This document shows positions 1 to 7,401 of a stretch of DNA of 25,631 bases, piece after piece (within the stretch, counting starts at the first letter, position 1; every line of letters starts with the position of its first letter). This DNA comes from JBCDBL01 sp039183635 (lineage in GTDB: Bacteria; Pseudomonadota; Alphaproteobacteria; Caulobacterales; Parvularculaceae), in NCBI GenBank assembly GCA_039183635.1, contig JBCDBL010000058.1, positions 1-25,631 of the forward strand. Direction: 5' to 3'. A model generated the notes under the pieces. It saw only the letters and a list, made by a program, of their open reading frames with translations. It had not been told where the DNA came from and did no database searches. A program made the translations under genes and the position numbers.

Positions 1-349
1 CCCAAAGCACAAAAACTGGAAGGGATTGGACCTGGAACCTGCTTTTTTCGCGGCGAATAAAGATTTCCACGTGGGCATCGCCAAAGCGTCAGGCAGCATT
101 CGCTTAACCGACATAGTCAGCTTTCTTCACGATGAGGCCGAGCGGGTCTTGCGCTACGCCGCCAGACAACACGGGTTAGTCGACACCTCATTGTTTGAAG
201 ATTGGGCCCACGGGCATGATGAAATACTCGAAGCGCTTATTGCCGGGGACGGGAAAACCGCCGAGCGCCTCGCCCGGACCGGGCTTGAAAAATCTGAGCG
301 CATCGTAATCGACGTTCTGCGCGAAAAGGCCGAACAGCTGCCCATTTAG
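1..349 (+). CDS. GntR-family regulator, C-terminal FCD domain (5' partial)
   Basis: The frame is open from base 2 to the TAG at 347-349, so the gene starts outside the window and the DNA-binding half is missing. The 115 visible residues resemble the all-helical FCD effector domain of FadR/GntR-type repressors. A D-F-H-x-x-I-A-x-A-S motif lies near bases 62-97, and an H-x-E-I-L-E-A-L segment near 215-240 is followed by G-D-x-x-x-A-E-x-x-A. FCD domains usually bind a metal through Asp and three His. The last His, normally in an x-x-H-L context, is Gly here (T-G-L-E), so the metal site may be altered. The gene lies just upstream of and parallel to the TRAP genes, which suggests it controls them in response to their substrate; that is inference. 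Family assignment is good, effector unknown. Confidence 0.75.
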   Translation, partial: PKHKNWKGLDLEPAFFAANKDFHVGIAKASGSIRLTDIVSFLHDEAERVLRYAARQHGLVDTSLFEDWAHGHDEILEALIAGDGKTAERLARTGLEKSERIVIDVLREKAEQLPI

Positions 350-564
350 ATTACGCCGCAACTGTTGACCGCTCCCGCATCAGGGGCTGTCTCTTTGCGA
401 CGTTGACTGGAAGCCCAAGCCTCCAGCGTCCTTCCTGCGCTCTAAGTATATCGTAGTGTTGACCTTTTTCATGCGCCATGGTGACATGCCACGCATGTTA
501 TTAAACGCTGTAAGAGCGGCATTCGACCCGCCGCAAAGAGCAACCGTTTTAGGAACTGACAAGG
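350..564 (+). promoter_or_regulatory. Intergenic leader upstream of the TRAP operon, with inverted repeat
   Basis: This 215-bp gap contains no convincing gene. At 484-498 there is an inverted repeat with perfect 6-bp arms (ACATGC, three-base spacer CAC, GCATGT), a plausible operator for the upstream GntR-type regulator. A TTGACC at 459-464 could be a -35 box, but the matching -10 hexamer (TGACAT, 482-487) is poor and overlaps the inverted repeat. AGGA at 551-554 and AAGG at 561-564 are the only Shine-Dalgarno-like stretches before the dctP ATG. Confidence 0.35.
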
Positions 565-1605
565 ATGATCACGCGTAGAGCATTGATGGCGTCCACAGCC
601 GCCAGCCTGTTTCCTTATGTGAGCACTACGGCGAACGCTTCGAAGACGGTGACCTGGAGGTTCGGCCACGCCCTGCCCTTGAACTCGCCAGCCGTTGAGA
701 ATTTCCAATACATGTTCGAGCAGATCGCTGAACGAACGGACGGCCGGTTCAAAATTGAGATCGCCGCAATGGCGGCGCAAGGGTTCGATCGATCCGATTC
801 CCTACGGCTTGTGGCTCATCAGAAAGTATACGACGTCGTTCATCACTTCCCATCCTATGTCGTGCGTGACGAGCCGTTGTTTGATGCCGCCGTTGTTCCG
901 CTGCACGGCCTCGTTGACGCCGATGACAATGCAAAGGTTATCGACGTACAGCAGGAAATCGCCAGAGAGATCGCCGCGAAATGGCGCCTCGAATTCATCA
1001 GTTTCGAGCATGTGTCCGGCGAGCAGAAGCGCGTTTATATTCTTTCAAAAAAGCCGTTTCAGTCCCTTGAGGACCTGAAGAGCGTTAAGCTTCGCCATTG
1101 GTCGCGCCTCGGCGTCGACGTATTCCGTTCCGTAGGGGTGCCGGCCCAGGTTATTCCGGCATCGGAACTCTATCTCGCCCTCCAGAACGGCACCGTAGAC
1201 GCAACCGTCGTTCCGGTTAATTATGCAGCTTCGCTTGCAGACGTAACCGACTACGCCTCTTACGCCACTCCCTTTATTGCATCAACGCCCTCCGGCTTCC
1301 TCGCGCGTCAGAAAACATGGAATGCATTGCCGAACGAATTTAAAGAGGTCTGGCAAGACGTCACAAGCGCACAGATGCAAAAAGACCTTGCAAGTTATGA
1401 TGAGGATACGATCGAACCGCAGCTTCTTGAAGAGCTGAAGACGAAGGGAATAACCATTTTAGATCCGCTGCCTGAAGAAGACCGGCGAACCTTGCAGGCG
1501 CAAGCGCTTCGCTCCTGGCGTGAGAGCGCCAAAAAGCTTGGTCGAAAATCCATTGGGTACTATGAGCGCATTGTCGCCGAGCTTGGCGTTGCAAGCGATC
1601 AATGA
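565..1605 (+). CDS. dctP: TRAP transporter solute-binding protein (DctP family)
   Basis: This is a periplasmic substrate-binding protein of a tripartite ATP-independent periplasmic transporter, 346 residues (family usually 320-360). The N-terminus has twin arginines (I-T-R-R-A-L-M) and a hydrophobic stretch ending near residue 26 (A-N-A-S), so it is exported, possibly by Tat. Mature features fit the DctP fold: F-G-H-A at about 33-36, an L-R-H-W-S segment at 176-180 whose Arg177 is the expected carboxylate clamp, and E-L-Y-L-A-L-Q-N-G-T-V-D at 201-212. The Arg suggests an organic acid or amino-acid-like carboxylate ligand. Its stop overlaps the dctQ start (ATGA), so the genes are translationally coupled. 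The nearby soxBDAG block makes an N-methylated amino acid possible, but the ligand cannot be read from sequence. Confidence 0.9.
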   Translation: MITRRALMASTAASLFPYVSTTANASKTVTWRFGHALPLNSPAVENFQYMFEQIAERTDGRFKIEIAAMAAQGFDRSDSLRLVAHQKVYDVVHHFPSYVVRDEPLFDAAVVPLHGLVDADDNAKVIDVQQEIAREIAAKWRLEFISFEHVSGEQKRVYILSKKPFQSLEDLKSVKLRHWSRLGVDVFRSVGVPAQVIPASELYLALQNGTVDATVVPVNYAASLADVTDYASYATPFIASTPSGFLARQKTWNALPNEFKEVWQDVTSAQMQKDLASYDEDTIEPQLLEELKTKGITILDPLPEEDRRTLQAQALRSWRESAKKLGRKSIGYYERIVAELGVASDQ

Positions 1606-2225
1606 ACCAACGACAAGACGAAACCAACCGCGCGTCATCAGTAAGCGGAACAGCGCAGGGTAAAGATAAACGCGGCTGGCCGTACCGCATAATTGACAAA
1701 ATTGCTGACGGCCTGCTGGCCGTGTCCAGGGTCGTTGGCTATGCCGGACTGGTGATGAGTTGCGTTGCAATTGTCGGCATCGTGCTGCTTTTGTCGGTCT
1801 CAGCGCTTGTACGCTACGTCTTCAGTACGCCGATCCCCTTTACAGAAGACCTGTCAGGCTTGCTGTTCGTTATCGTGTTCACCGCATCGATAGCGCATGC
1901 GACGAATGAAGGCGGCCACTTTCGTCTCATGTTGCTATGGAACAAATTGTCGCCCCGCATGAGAGGCGTCACTCTTATATTAGGCGATATGATGACGCTG
2001 ATCGCCTTCAGCATCATTGCTTCTGTCACGTGGGAGTTTGCGGACTTTTCGCGGATGCTCAACTCGCGCTCTGACTTTGGCGACATACTGCTTTGGCCTT
2101 GGATGATGGTCATCCCGGTTGCAATTGCTTGCTTTTGTTTCGCCATACTTGTTCGAATTTTTGATGTGCTGCGCTTGCTGATCAACGGTCGCACCGTTGA
2201 GACGAAAACGGTCTCATTCCATTAG
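1602..2225 (+). CDS. dctQ: TRAP transporter small permease (DctQ family)
   Basis: The product (207 residues) is the small inner-membrane subunit of the TRAP transporter. After a hydrophilic N-terminus of roughly 45 residues, longer than typical, four hydrophobic segments follow at about 46-72, 82-105, 122-145 and 163-188. L-V-R-Y-V-F after the first segment and the polar pair in T-E-D-L-S-G are typical of the family. The ATG overlaps the dctP stop by four bases. The large permease follows after 20 bp, completing the P-Q-M order. In this family the small subunit scaffolds the large permease and helps dock the binding protein. Confidence 0.88.
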   Translation: MNQRQDETNRASSVSGTAQGKDKRGWPYRIIDKIADGLLAVSRVVGYAGLVMSCVAIVGIVLLLSVSALVRYVFSTPIPFTEDLSGLLFVIVFTASIAHATNEGGHFRLMLLWNKLSPRMRGVTLILGDMMTLIAFSIIASVTWEFADFSRMLNSRSDFGDILLWPWMMVIPVAIACFCFAILVRIFDVLRLLINGRTVETKTVSFH

Positions 2226-2245
2226 ATTGCACTAAAGGCTTATAA

Positions 2246-3535
2246 ATGTTTACGACCTCGCTTCTTGGCGTCCTTGGGTTCTCTCTTGTTACGGGGGCGA
2301 TGGTTGGCGGCATTCTGGCTGCGGTCGGACTTTTGATCCTAACATTCTTTTTTTCCGGCAACTACTCGGTTATCGCCAACTCGTTATGGGGCATCACGAC
2401 TAATTACTCTTTGACGGCAATTCCCATGTTTATATTTATGGGCGAGATCCTTGGCGCAACGGGTGTTGCAACACGCATTTATGATGCGTTCGCACCGCTG
2501 TTTCAACGCTTGCCCGGCGGGCTTGTGCAAAGCAATATCGGCACCTGCGCCACCTTCTCTGCGATCTCCGGCTCCTCAACAGCGACAACCGCCGTCGTGG
2601 GATCAATCGCTTTTGATGAACTGATGCAACGTGGATATGACCGCAGTCTCGTCGCGGGGTCAATCGCCGGCGGCGGCACGCTCGGAATGCTTATTCCGCC
2701 ATCAATCATTCTTATATTCTATGGTTCCCTTACAGATGTTTCCGTTGGAAAACTGTTCATCGCAGGCGTTGTTCCAGGTCTTCTGGTCGCCTGTCTTTTT
2801 ATGGCTTACATCGCATTTGTTGCGAAGACGAAACCAGAAAAGACGCCGCGCGACACGGAAATCATGCCTCTTGGCAAGGCGCTCATCCATTCCCTGGCGG
2901 GCTGGCCTTTCGTTTTGCTGGTCCTCGCCATCCTGGGGAGCATGTTCGCCGGCGTCGCGACAGCCACCGAGGCGGCAGGCCTTGGGGTTGTGACGTCTAT
3001 CATCCTGGCGACGCTCTATGGCGAAATGACGCTGGCGCGGTTTTTCTCCGCTGTACGGAGCACAGCCATCGTGTTTTCCGGGCTTGGCGTCCTCCTGCTC
3101 GGCGGCGTCACCTTGGCACAAGCCGTGTCTTTATCCGGCCTGCCCGACATCGTGTTGACGGCGATGCAAAACGCAAACATGTCGCCCGTCATCGCAATTG
3201 CGATGGTGTATCTACTTTATCTTGTGCTGGGCTGCGTCTTCGGCGCGATCGAGATGCTTTTGATCACGCTGCCGTTCACCTTTCCGCTGATGACGGCGCT
3301 TGGGTTCGACCCACTTTGGCTCGGCGTGGCGCTGGTCATTTTAATTGAGATCGGGCTCCTCACGCCGCCCCTTGGGCTGAACCTCTTCATGGTGATGGGC
3401 ATGTCAAAGGGGGAGCTAAGCTTGGGCCAGGCGGCCAGGGCCGCGCTGCCTTATTGGCTCATTCTTCTCAGCTTCCTCATCCTAATTACGTGGTTTGAGG
3501 GCATCGTCTTGTTCCTCCCCAACCTCGTAGCCTGA
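2246..3535 (+). CDS. dctM: TRAP transporter large permease (DctM family)
   Basis: The 429-residue product is almost entirely hydrophobic, with about eleven or twelve membrane segments, and is the ion-coupled translocation subunit. Family landmarks are visible: P-M-F-I-F-M-G-E near residues 58-65, the G-S-S-T-A-T-T-A-V-V-G stretch near 109-120, G-G-G-T-L-G-M-L-I-P-P-S near 142-153, and E-I-G-L-L-T-P-P-L-G-L-N near 367-378. AAAGG lies eight bases before the ATG. This is the last gene of the plus-strand TRAP operon. Its stop codon sits inside a hairpin shared with the convergent soxG gene. Function as a TRAP permease is secure; the substrate is unknown. Confidence 0.92.
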   Translation: MFTTSLLGVLGFSLVTGAMVGGILAAVGLLILTFFFSGNYSVIANSLWGITTNYSLTAIPMFIFMGEILGATGVATRIYDAFAPLFQRLPGGLVQSNIGTCATFSAISGSSTATTAVVGSIAFDELMQRGYDRSLVAGSIAGGGTLGMLIPPSIILIFYGSLTDVSVGKLFIAGVVPGLLVACLFMAYIAFVAKTKPEKTPRDTEIMPLGKALIHSLAGWPFVLLVLAILGSMFAGVATATEAAGLGVVTSIILATLYGEMTLARFFSAVRSTAIVFSGLGVLLLGGVTLAQAVSLSGLPDIVLTAMQNANMSPVIAIAMVYLLYLVLGCVFGAIEMLLITLPFTFPLMTALGFDPLWLGVALVILIEIGLLTPPLGLNLFMVMGMSKGELSLGQAARAALPYWLILLSFLILITWFEGIVLFLPNLVA

Positions 3536-3582
3536 CGCTATGACTTATACAGGATGCCCTCGCCAAGTAGGGCGTGTCAGGC
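3530..3582. terminator. Hairpin shared by convergent dctM and soxG ends
   Basis: Bases 3530-3538 (GCCTGACGC) pair with 3574-3582 over nine positions, one being a G-U wobble in the plus-strand RNA. An inner stem pairs GCCCT (3556-3560) with AGGGC (3569-3573). The dctM stop TGA (3533-3535) and the soxG stop (3577-3579) both lie in the outer stem. Neither side has a clear T-tract, so intrinsic termination is plausible but unproven. Confidence 0.5.
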
Positions 3583-4164
3583 GCTTTCCTGTTGGTTAGA
3601 ACAGCTCCGCATACCGTCCTCAATAACCTTCACGAATGAACGCACCGATGACCGGGGCGTAAAAAGGACAAAACTGTCATCCGTTTCTTTCAATAAAATA
3701 ACGCCGATATGTTCCATAACCGTTCGCGCGACGGCGCCATCAGCAAACTGTTTCGGATGTAAATCAATCATGCAAAGTCGCGACAGCGCCTGCCGCGCCA
3801 GATGGCCCTTAAGACATAATTTCGCCCAGCTATCGGACTGATCGGTAACATACCCAGCATCACCGACCTTTTCGGTCAAGAACGATATTGCTGCGCCGGG
3901 ATCAGCTTTGAACATCAGAAAATACTGATCTTGTTGAAGCCCCAAGAGCCTCAACGAACCGTCCTGCGACAGGCTGGATGCGCCAACCGCCGGCATAGCC
4001 AATCCCAATGCGACGCCAAGGCGGTCGGCAAGCCTGGTTCTTTCGCCACGCGGCGCGGCGATAGAACCCAAGGCATACGCATCAATCTCAGTCAAGCTTA
4101 AGGCCCCAAGCTCGATGGAAAGACCGCCCAGGGGCGCGCGCGCCGTGAGTTGGTAATCAGACAC
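3577..4164 (-). CDS. soxG: Sarcosine oxidase gamma subunit
   Basis: This is the small gamma subunit of heterotetrameric sarcosine oxidase, related to the GcvT/folate-binding fold and encoded last in the operon. I place the start at the GTG at 4164, giving 195 residues (V-S-D-Y-Q-L...). A strong AAGGAG lies nine bases upstream (4174-4179 on the plus strand), and GTGTCTGA couples it to the soxA stop. The longer ATG frame to 4218 lies wholly inside soxA and lacks such a site. Visible traits are a P-R-G-E-R-T-R-L-A-D segment early in the protein and a C-terminal region with R-S-S-V-R-S-F. Sequence is poorly conserved across this subunit, so the call leans on position, size and the adjoining soxBDA. 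Confidence 0.85.
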   Translation of the reverse strand: MSDYQLTARAPLGGLSIELGALSLTEIDAYALGSIAAPRGERTRLADRLGVALGLAMPAVGASSLSQDGSLRLLGLQQDQYFLMFKADPGAAISFLTEKVGDAGYVTDQSDSWAKLCLKGHLARQALSRLCMIDLHPKQFADGAVARTVMEHIGVILLKETDDSFVLFTPRSSVRSFVKVIEDGMRSCSNQQESA

Positions 4165-7105
4165 GCAAACGCTCTCCTTCTGGATCAACGAAGACCGGCG
4201 GGACAATTTCGACTTCAATTTCTTGATTTCTCACAAGATCGACAGCGAGAACGGTTTCTCCAATGCGTTCAGCGCCACGCGCGATAAAGCCGAGGCCAAT
4301 CGAATGGCCAAGCTCCGGCGAATAGGCGACGGAACTTAGCCAGCCTTCGTCATGTTCCAACGTAGCGGGCGCTGTTTTGGCGATAAAGTGTGCGCCCGCC
4401 GATAGCTTGTTTTCCCGATTGATCGGCCGAAATCCCATCAATATGAAACCGTCTTCCCTATTCAGAGCCTCCCGTTCGGATAGCAGACTGCCGATAGAGT
4501 CCTTCTTTTTAGACACCATCCGACCTAATCCAAGATCACGTGCCGTTGTCTGGCCGTTGAGTTCCGGGCCCGCCGCGTGCCCTTTCTCGGTCCGCATCAC
4601 GCCCACCGCTTCCGTTCCGTAAGGCGTGACATTAAATTCAGCGCCAGCTTCCATCAAAATACGGACTAATGACTCGCCAAACCGGCCAGGAACGGCGATT
4701 TCATAGGCAAGCTCTCCGGAAAAGGAAATTCTGAAGAGGCGCGCAGGCGTTCCGCCGCAAATGGTCATCTCCCCGCACGCCATGTAAGGGAAACTGTCAT
4801 TGGAAATATCGAAGGCGGGGTCGACAACTTTCTGCAGCAGCTTGCGCGCATTCGGGCCGGCGACCGCGAATTGCGCCCATTGCTCTGTTGCGGAAATCAA
4901 ATGCACATCCATGCTTGGCCATAGGCATTGACGGCAAAACTCCATATGCCGGAACACAGAAACGGCGTTCGCCGTCGTCGTCGTCATCACGAAATGCGTT
5001 TTGCTGAGGCGCGCCGTTGTGCCGTCGTCCATCACAACGCCATCTTCGCGCAGCATGACGCCATAGCGGGCTTTGCCTACGGGTAGTTTTGCAAACGCAT
5101 TACAATAGACGCGGTTAAGAAAAGCCGCTGCATCACGGCCCTGAATATCAATTTTCCCAAGGGTGGTGACGTCGCACACGCCGACAGACCCGCGCACGCT
5201 CCGAACTTCGCGGTCAACGCTTTGACGCCAGTGCGTTTCTCCCGCCCGCGGAAAATACTGGGCCCGCAGCCACATGCCAACCTCGACGAAGACCGCTCCT
5301 TGTTCTTCAGCCCATTGATGACTGGGCGTCACGCGTGTCGGCCGAAACTCTTTACCACGACTTTTTCCGGCAAACGCGCCAATCGGGACCGGCGTATAGG
5401 GCGGGCGAAAGATCGTAACGCCCGTCTCCGCAATTGATTTGCCTTGGCTTTCCGCCAGGACAGCAAGCCCCAGCACATTGCCGGTTTTGCCCTGATCGGT
5501 CGCCATGCCCAGTGTCGTATAGCGTTTGAGGTGCTCAACTGAACGGAACCCCTCACGTTCGGCAAGCGTGATGTCTTTGACCGTGACGTCGTTTTGAAGG
5601 TCGACCCAGCATCGCGCCCGGCTCTCCGCCACATGCCAAAACGCCGAAACAGCCGCGCTTTCATTGTCCGCCCTCGGCGCTTCGCCAGGCGGGGGCGTGA
5701 ACCCAAGCGTCTCAATCGTCTCCATCGCCGTGCAATAACCATCAGCCAGAACATCGCCGAGACGCATCACGCCTTTCGCGGCGCCCGCGACGCGCATTCC
5801 TGGCGGCAAATCCTGTCCGGGGACAAAGGCGGCGATGTCTTCACGCCATTGTGGGCGCCCGCGATGGTGACAGGTGAGATGAACGTTCGGACTCCACCCG
5901 CCGGAGACCGCAAGACAATCTGCGGGGATAACGCCGCCGTTGGACAGAGTGATTGTGTGAACGCCCTTACGGCCGCGCGTATCGACAACCCGCTCCCCCA
6001 TGGCCATCAGCGCGCCGGGAATGCGCGCCAAAGGCGCAATATCACGACTGTCGATCACCGCCGTTATCTCAACACCGTGTGCGGAAAGGTCCTCCGCGCA
6101 TCGCCAGCCGTCGTCATTATTGGTGAACACCGCCACGCGTCTTCCTGGCGCGACGGCCCAGCGATTTGCAAAAGCGCGCACGGCGCCGGCGAGCATGACG
6201 CCTGGGCGATCGTTGTTTCCAAACGCAATGGGCCGCTCAGCGGCGCCAGCGCACAGAATGGCGCTTTTGGCGTAGACGCGCCACAACGTCTGTCGCGCAC
6301 GCCCGCCCGCGTCGGGAAGGTGGTCCGTGTTACGCTCCACAACGCTATAAACGCCGTGATCGAAAACACCGGCGACGGTGGCGCGCGTCAAGATTTCGAC
6401 ATTATCCAAGGCATGCAACTCATCAGCGCAGTCAGCCGCCCAGGCCGCGCCCGCCTCACCGTCAACGGCATAGGTTTCCGCATTCAACCGGCCGCCAAGC
6501 AGCCGCTCTTCATCAACCAAGATAACGCGTGCGCCCGATCGCCCTGCAAAGCGCGCAGCGGCAAGCCCGGCGGGCCCGCCGCCAATGATCAACAGGTCGC
6601 AATGGCGAAAGCCCTTTTCATACGTGTCAGGATCAGCCTCCCCCGACAAACGACCGAGCCCTGCGGACCGGCGAATAATCGGCTCGTAGACCTTTTCCCA
6701 AAAAGAGGCCGGCCACATGAAGGTTTTGTAGTAAAAACCTGCGCCAAGAAATGGGTGCAAAAAATCATTCACCGCCATCAGATCGAACGACAACGGCCCG
6801 CGATGGTTCTGGCTGTGCGCCGCTAACCCGTCGAAAAGTTCAACGGTTGTCGCACGCGTGTTCGCTTCCCGATACGCGCCATCGCGCAGCTCAACCAAAG
6901 CGTTCGGTTCTTCCGACCCTGCTGTGAATATGCCGCGCGGGCGGTGATATTTAAATGATCTGCCAACCAACCGTTGACCATTGGCAAGCAAAGCCGACGC
7001 AAGCGTATCCCCCTGATAACCTTCGAAAGGCTGTTTGTTGAATGTAAAAGAAAGGACTTTTTCGCGATCGATAAGTCCGCCATTGATGCGATAGGGCTGA
7101 CTCAT
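4157..7105 (-). CDS. soxA: Sarcosine oxidase alpha subunit
   Basis: The large alpha subunit (982 residues, as in characterised enzymes) carries the dinucleotide and folate sites. With SoxB it oxidatively demethylates sarcosine to glycine, passing the one-carbon unit to tetrahydrofolate or releasing formaldehyde, with H2O2 formed. Domain order is visible. An N-terminal ferredoxin-like domain has G-D-T-L-A-S-A-L-L-A-N-G at 32-43 and a K-Y-H-R-P-R-G-I motif at 52-59. A dinucleotide-binding fold begins at G175 (G-G-G-P-A-G-L). The C-terminal GcvT-like half holds Y-G-V-M-L-R-E-D-G, a run of Thr in M-T-T-T-T-A-N-A and F-S-G-E-L-A-Y-E. The product ends in V-D-P-E-G-E-R-L-R-V, as in typical SoxA. Its ATG overlaps the soxD stop (ATGA) and its stop overlaps soxG, so the operon is tightly coupled. 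Confidence 0.97.
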   Translation of the reverse strand: MSQPYRINGGLIDREKVLSFTFNKQPFEGYQGDTLASALLANGQRLVGRSFKYHRPRGIFTAGSEEPNALVELRDGAYREANTRATTVELFDGLAAHSQNHRGPLSFDLMAVNDFLHPFLGAGFYYKTFMWPASFWEKVYEPIIRRSAGLGRLSGEADPDTYEKGFRHCDLLIIGGGPAGLAAARFAGRSGARVILVDEERLLGGRLNAETYAVDGEAGAAWAADCADELHALDNVEILTRATVAGVFDHGVYSVVERNTDHLPDAGGRARQTLWRVYAKSAILCAGAAERPIAFGNNDRPGVMLAGAVRAFANRWAVAPGRRVAVFTNNDDGWRCAEDLSAHGVEITAVIDSRDIAPLARIPGALMAMGERVVDTRGRKGVHTITLSNGGVIPADCLAVSGGWSPNVHLTCHHRGRPQWREDIAAFVPGQDLPPGMRVAGAAKGVMRLGDVLADGYCTAMETIETLGFTPPPGEAPRADNESAAVSAFWHVAESRARCWVDLQNDVTVKDITLAEREGFRSVEHLKRYTTLGMATDQGKTGNVLGLAVLAESQGKSIAETGVTIFRPPYTPVPIGAFAGKSRGKEFRPTRVTPSHQWAEEQGAVFVEVGMWLRAQYFPRAGETHWRQSVDREVRSVRGSVGVCDVTTLGKIDIQGRDAAAFLNRVYCNAFAKLPVGKARYGVMLREDGVVMDDGTTARLSKTHFVMTTTTANAVSVFRHMEFCRQCLWPSMDVHLISATEQWAQFAVAGPNARKLLQKVVDPAFDISNDSFPYMACGEMTICGGTPARLFRISFSGELAYEIAVPGRFGESLVRILMEAGAEFNVTPYGTEAVGVMRTEKGHAAGPELNGQTTARDLGLGRMVSKKKDSIGSLLSEREALNREDGFILMGFRPINRENKLSAGAHFIAKTAPATLEHDEGWLSSVAYSPELGHSIGLGFIARGAERIGETVLAVDLVRNQEIEVEIVPPVFVDPEGERLRV
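4174..4179 (-). promoter_or_regulatory. Shine-Dalgarno site that decides the soxG start
   Basis: On the minus strand this reads AAGGAG, nine bases before the GTG at 4164. It lies within the last codons of soxA and supports the GTG over the in-frame ATG further upstream. Confidence 0.7.
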
Positions 7106-7389
7106 TTGTCGCGCCCCCGCGCAAGTGCGACATCGCGGGCTAGTTCTACTTTCAGGATCTCATGCGTAACAGTATGGCGCGTGACGACAAGCCAGGACCG
7201 ATCGCCCTGCTCATGAAACCATAATTCACGATGCGCGCCGGCCGGATTGTCGCGCAGATAAAGATAGTCATGAAACTGTTCACCCGCATCGCCGGCTTGC
7301 CAATCCGGGCGATCAATCAGCGACGCATCGCCGAGATAAACAAACTCCGAGACATCTCGAGGGCCAAGCAAAGGGTGGTTAATCAGCAT
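7102..7389 (-). CDS. soxD: Sarcosine oxidase delta subunit with degenerate zinc site
   Basis: This 95-residue protein lies between soxB and soxA, as delta does in known operons, and keeps family landmarks such as G-P-R-D at 9-12, D-N-P-A-G near 47-51 and the R-H-T-V-T-H-E-I-L stretch near 71-79. Characterised delta subunits bind zinc through two Cys near the N-terminus (C-P-x-C-G), a His and a Cys in an H-x-x-G-C motif. Here the first motif reads H-P-L-L-G (residues 5-9) and the second H-E-Q-G-D (59-63), so His59 is kept but all three Cys are gone. The product contains no Cys at all. It starts 12 bases after soxB and overlaps soxA by four. It is probably a structural subunit that no longer holds zinc. 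Confidence 0.88.
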   Translation of the reverse strand: MLINHPLLGPRDVSEFVYLGDASLIDRPDWQAGDAGEQFHDYLYLRDNPAGAHRELWFHEQGDRSWLVVTRHTVTHEILKVELARDVALARGRDK

Positions 7390-7401
7390 CGTGAACTGTC
7401 T

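Noticed and set aside
4165..4218. Longer soxG beginning at the ATG at 4218
   Set aside because: The extra codons lie inside soxA with no Shine-Dalgarno site, while the GTG at 4164 has AAGGAG at the right distance and overlaps the soxA stop.
4970..4988. Short CGT/CGTC tandem run suggesting a microsatellite
   Set aside because: It encodes the M-T-T-T-T-A-N segment that is conserved in SoxA proteins, so it is coding constraint and not a repeat locus.
5594..6826. A 410-codon plus-strand frame opposite soxA
   Set aside because: It lies wholly antisense to the highly conserved SoxA coding sequence, has no recognisable domain, and is what codon bias in the sox gene would produce on the other strand.
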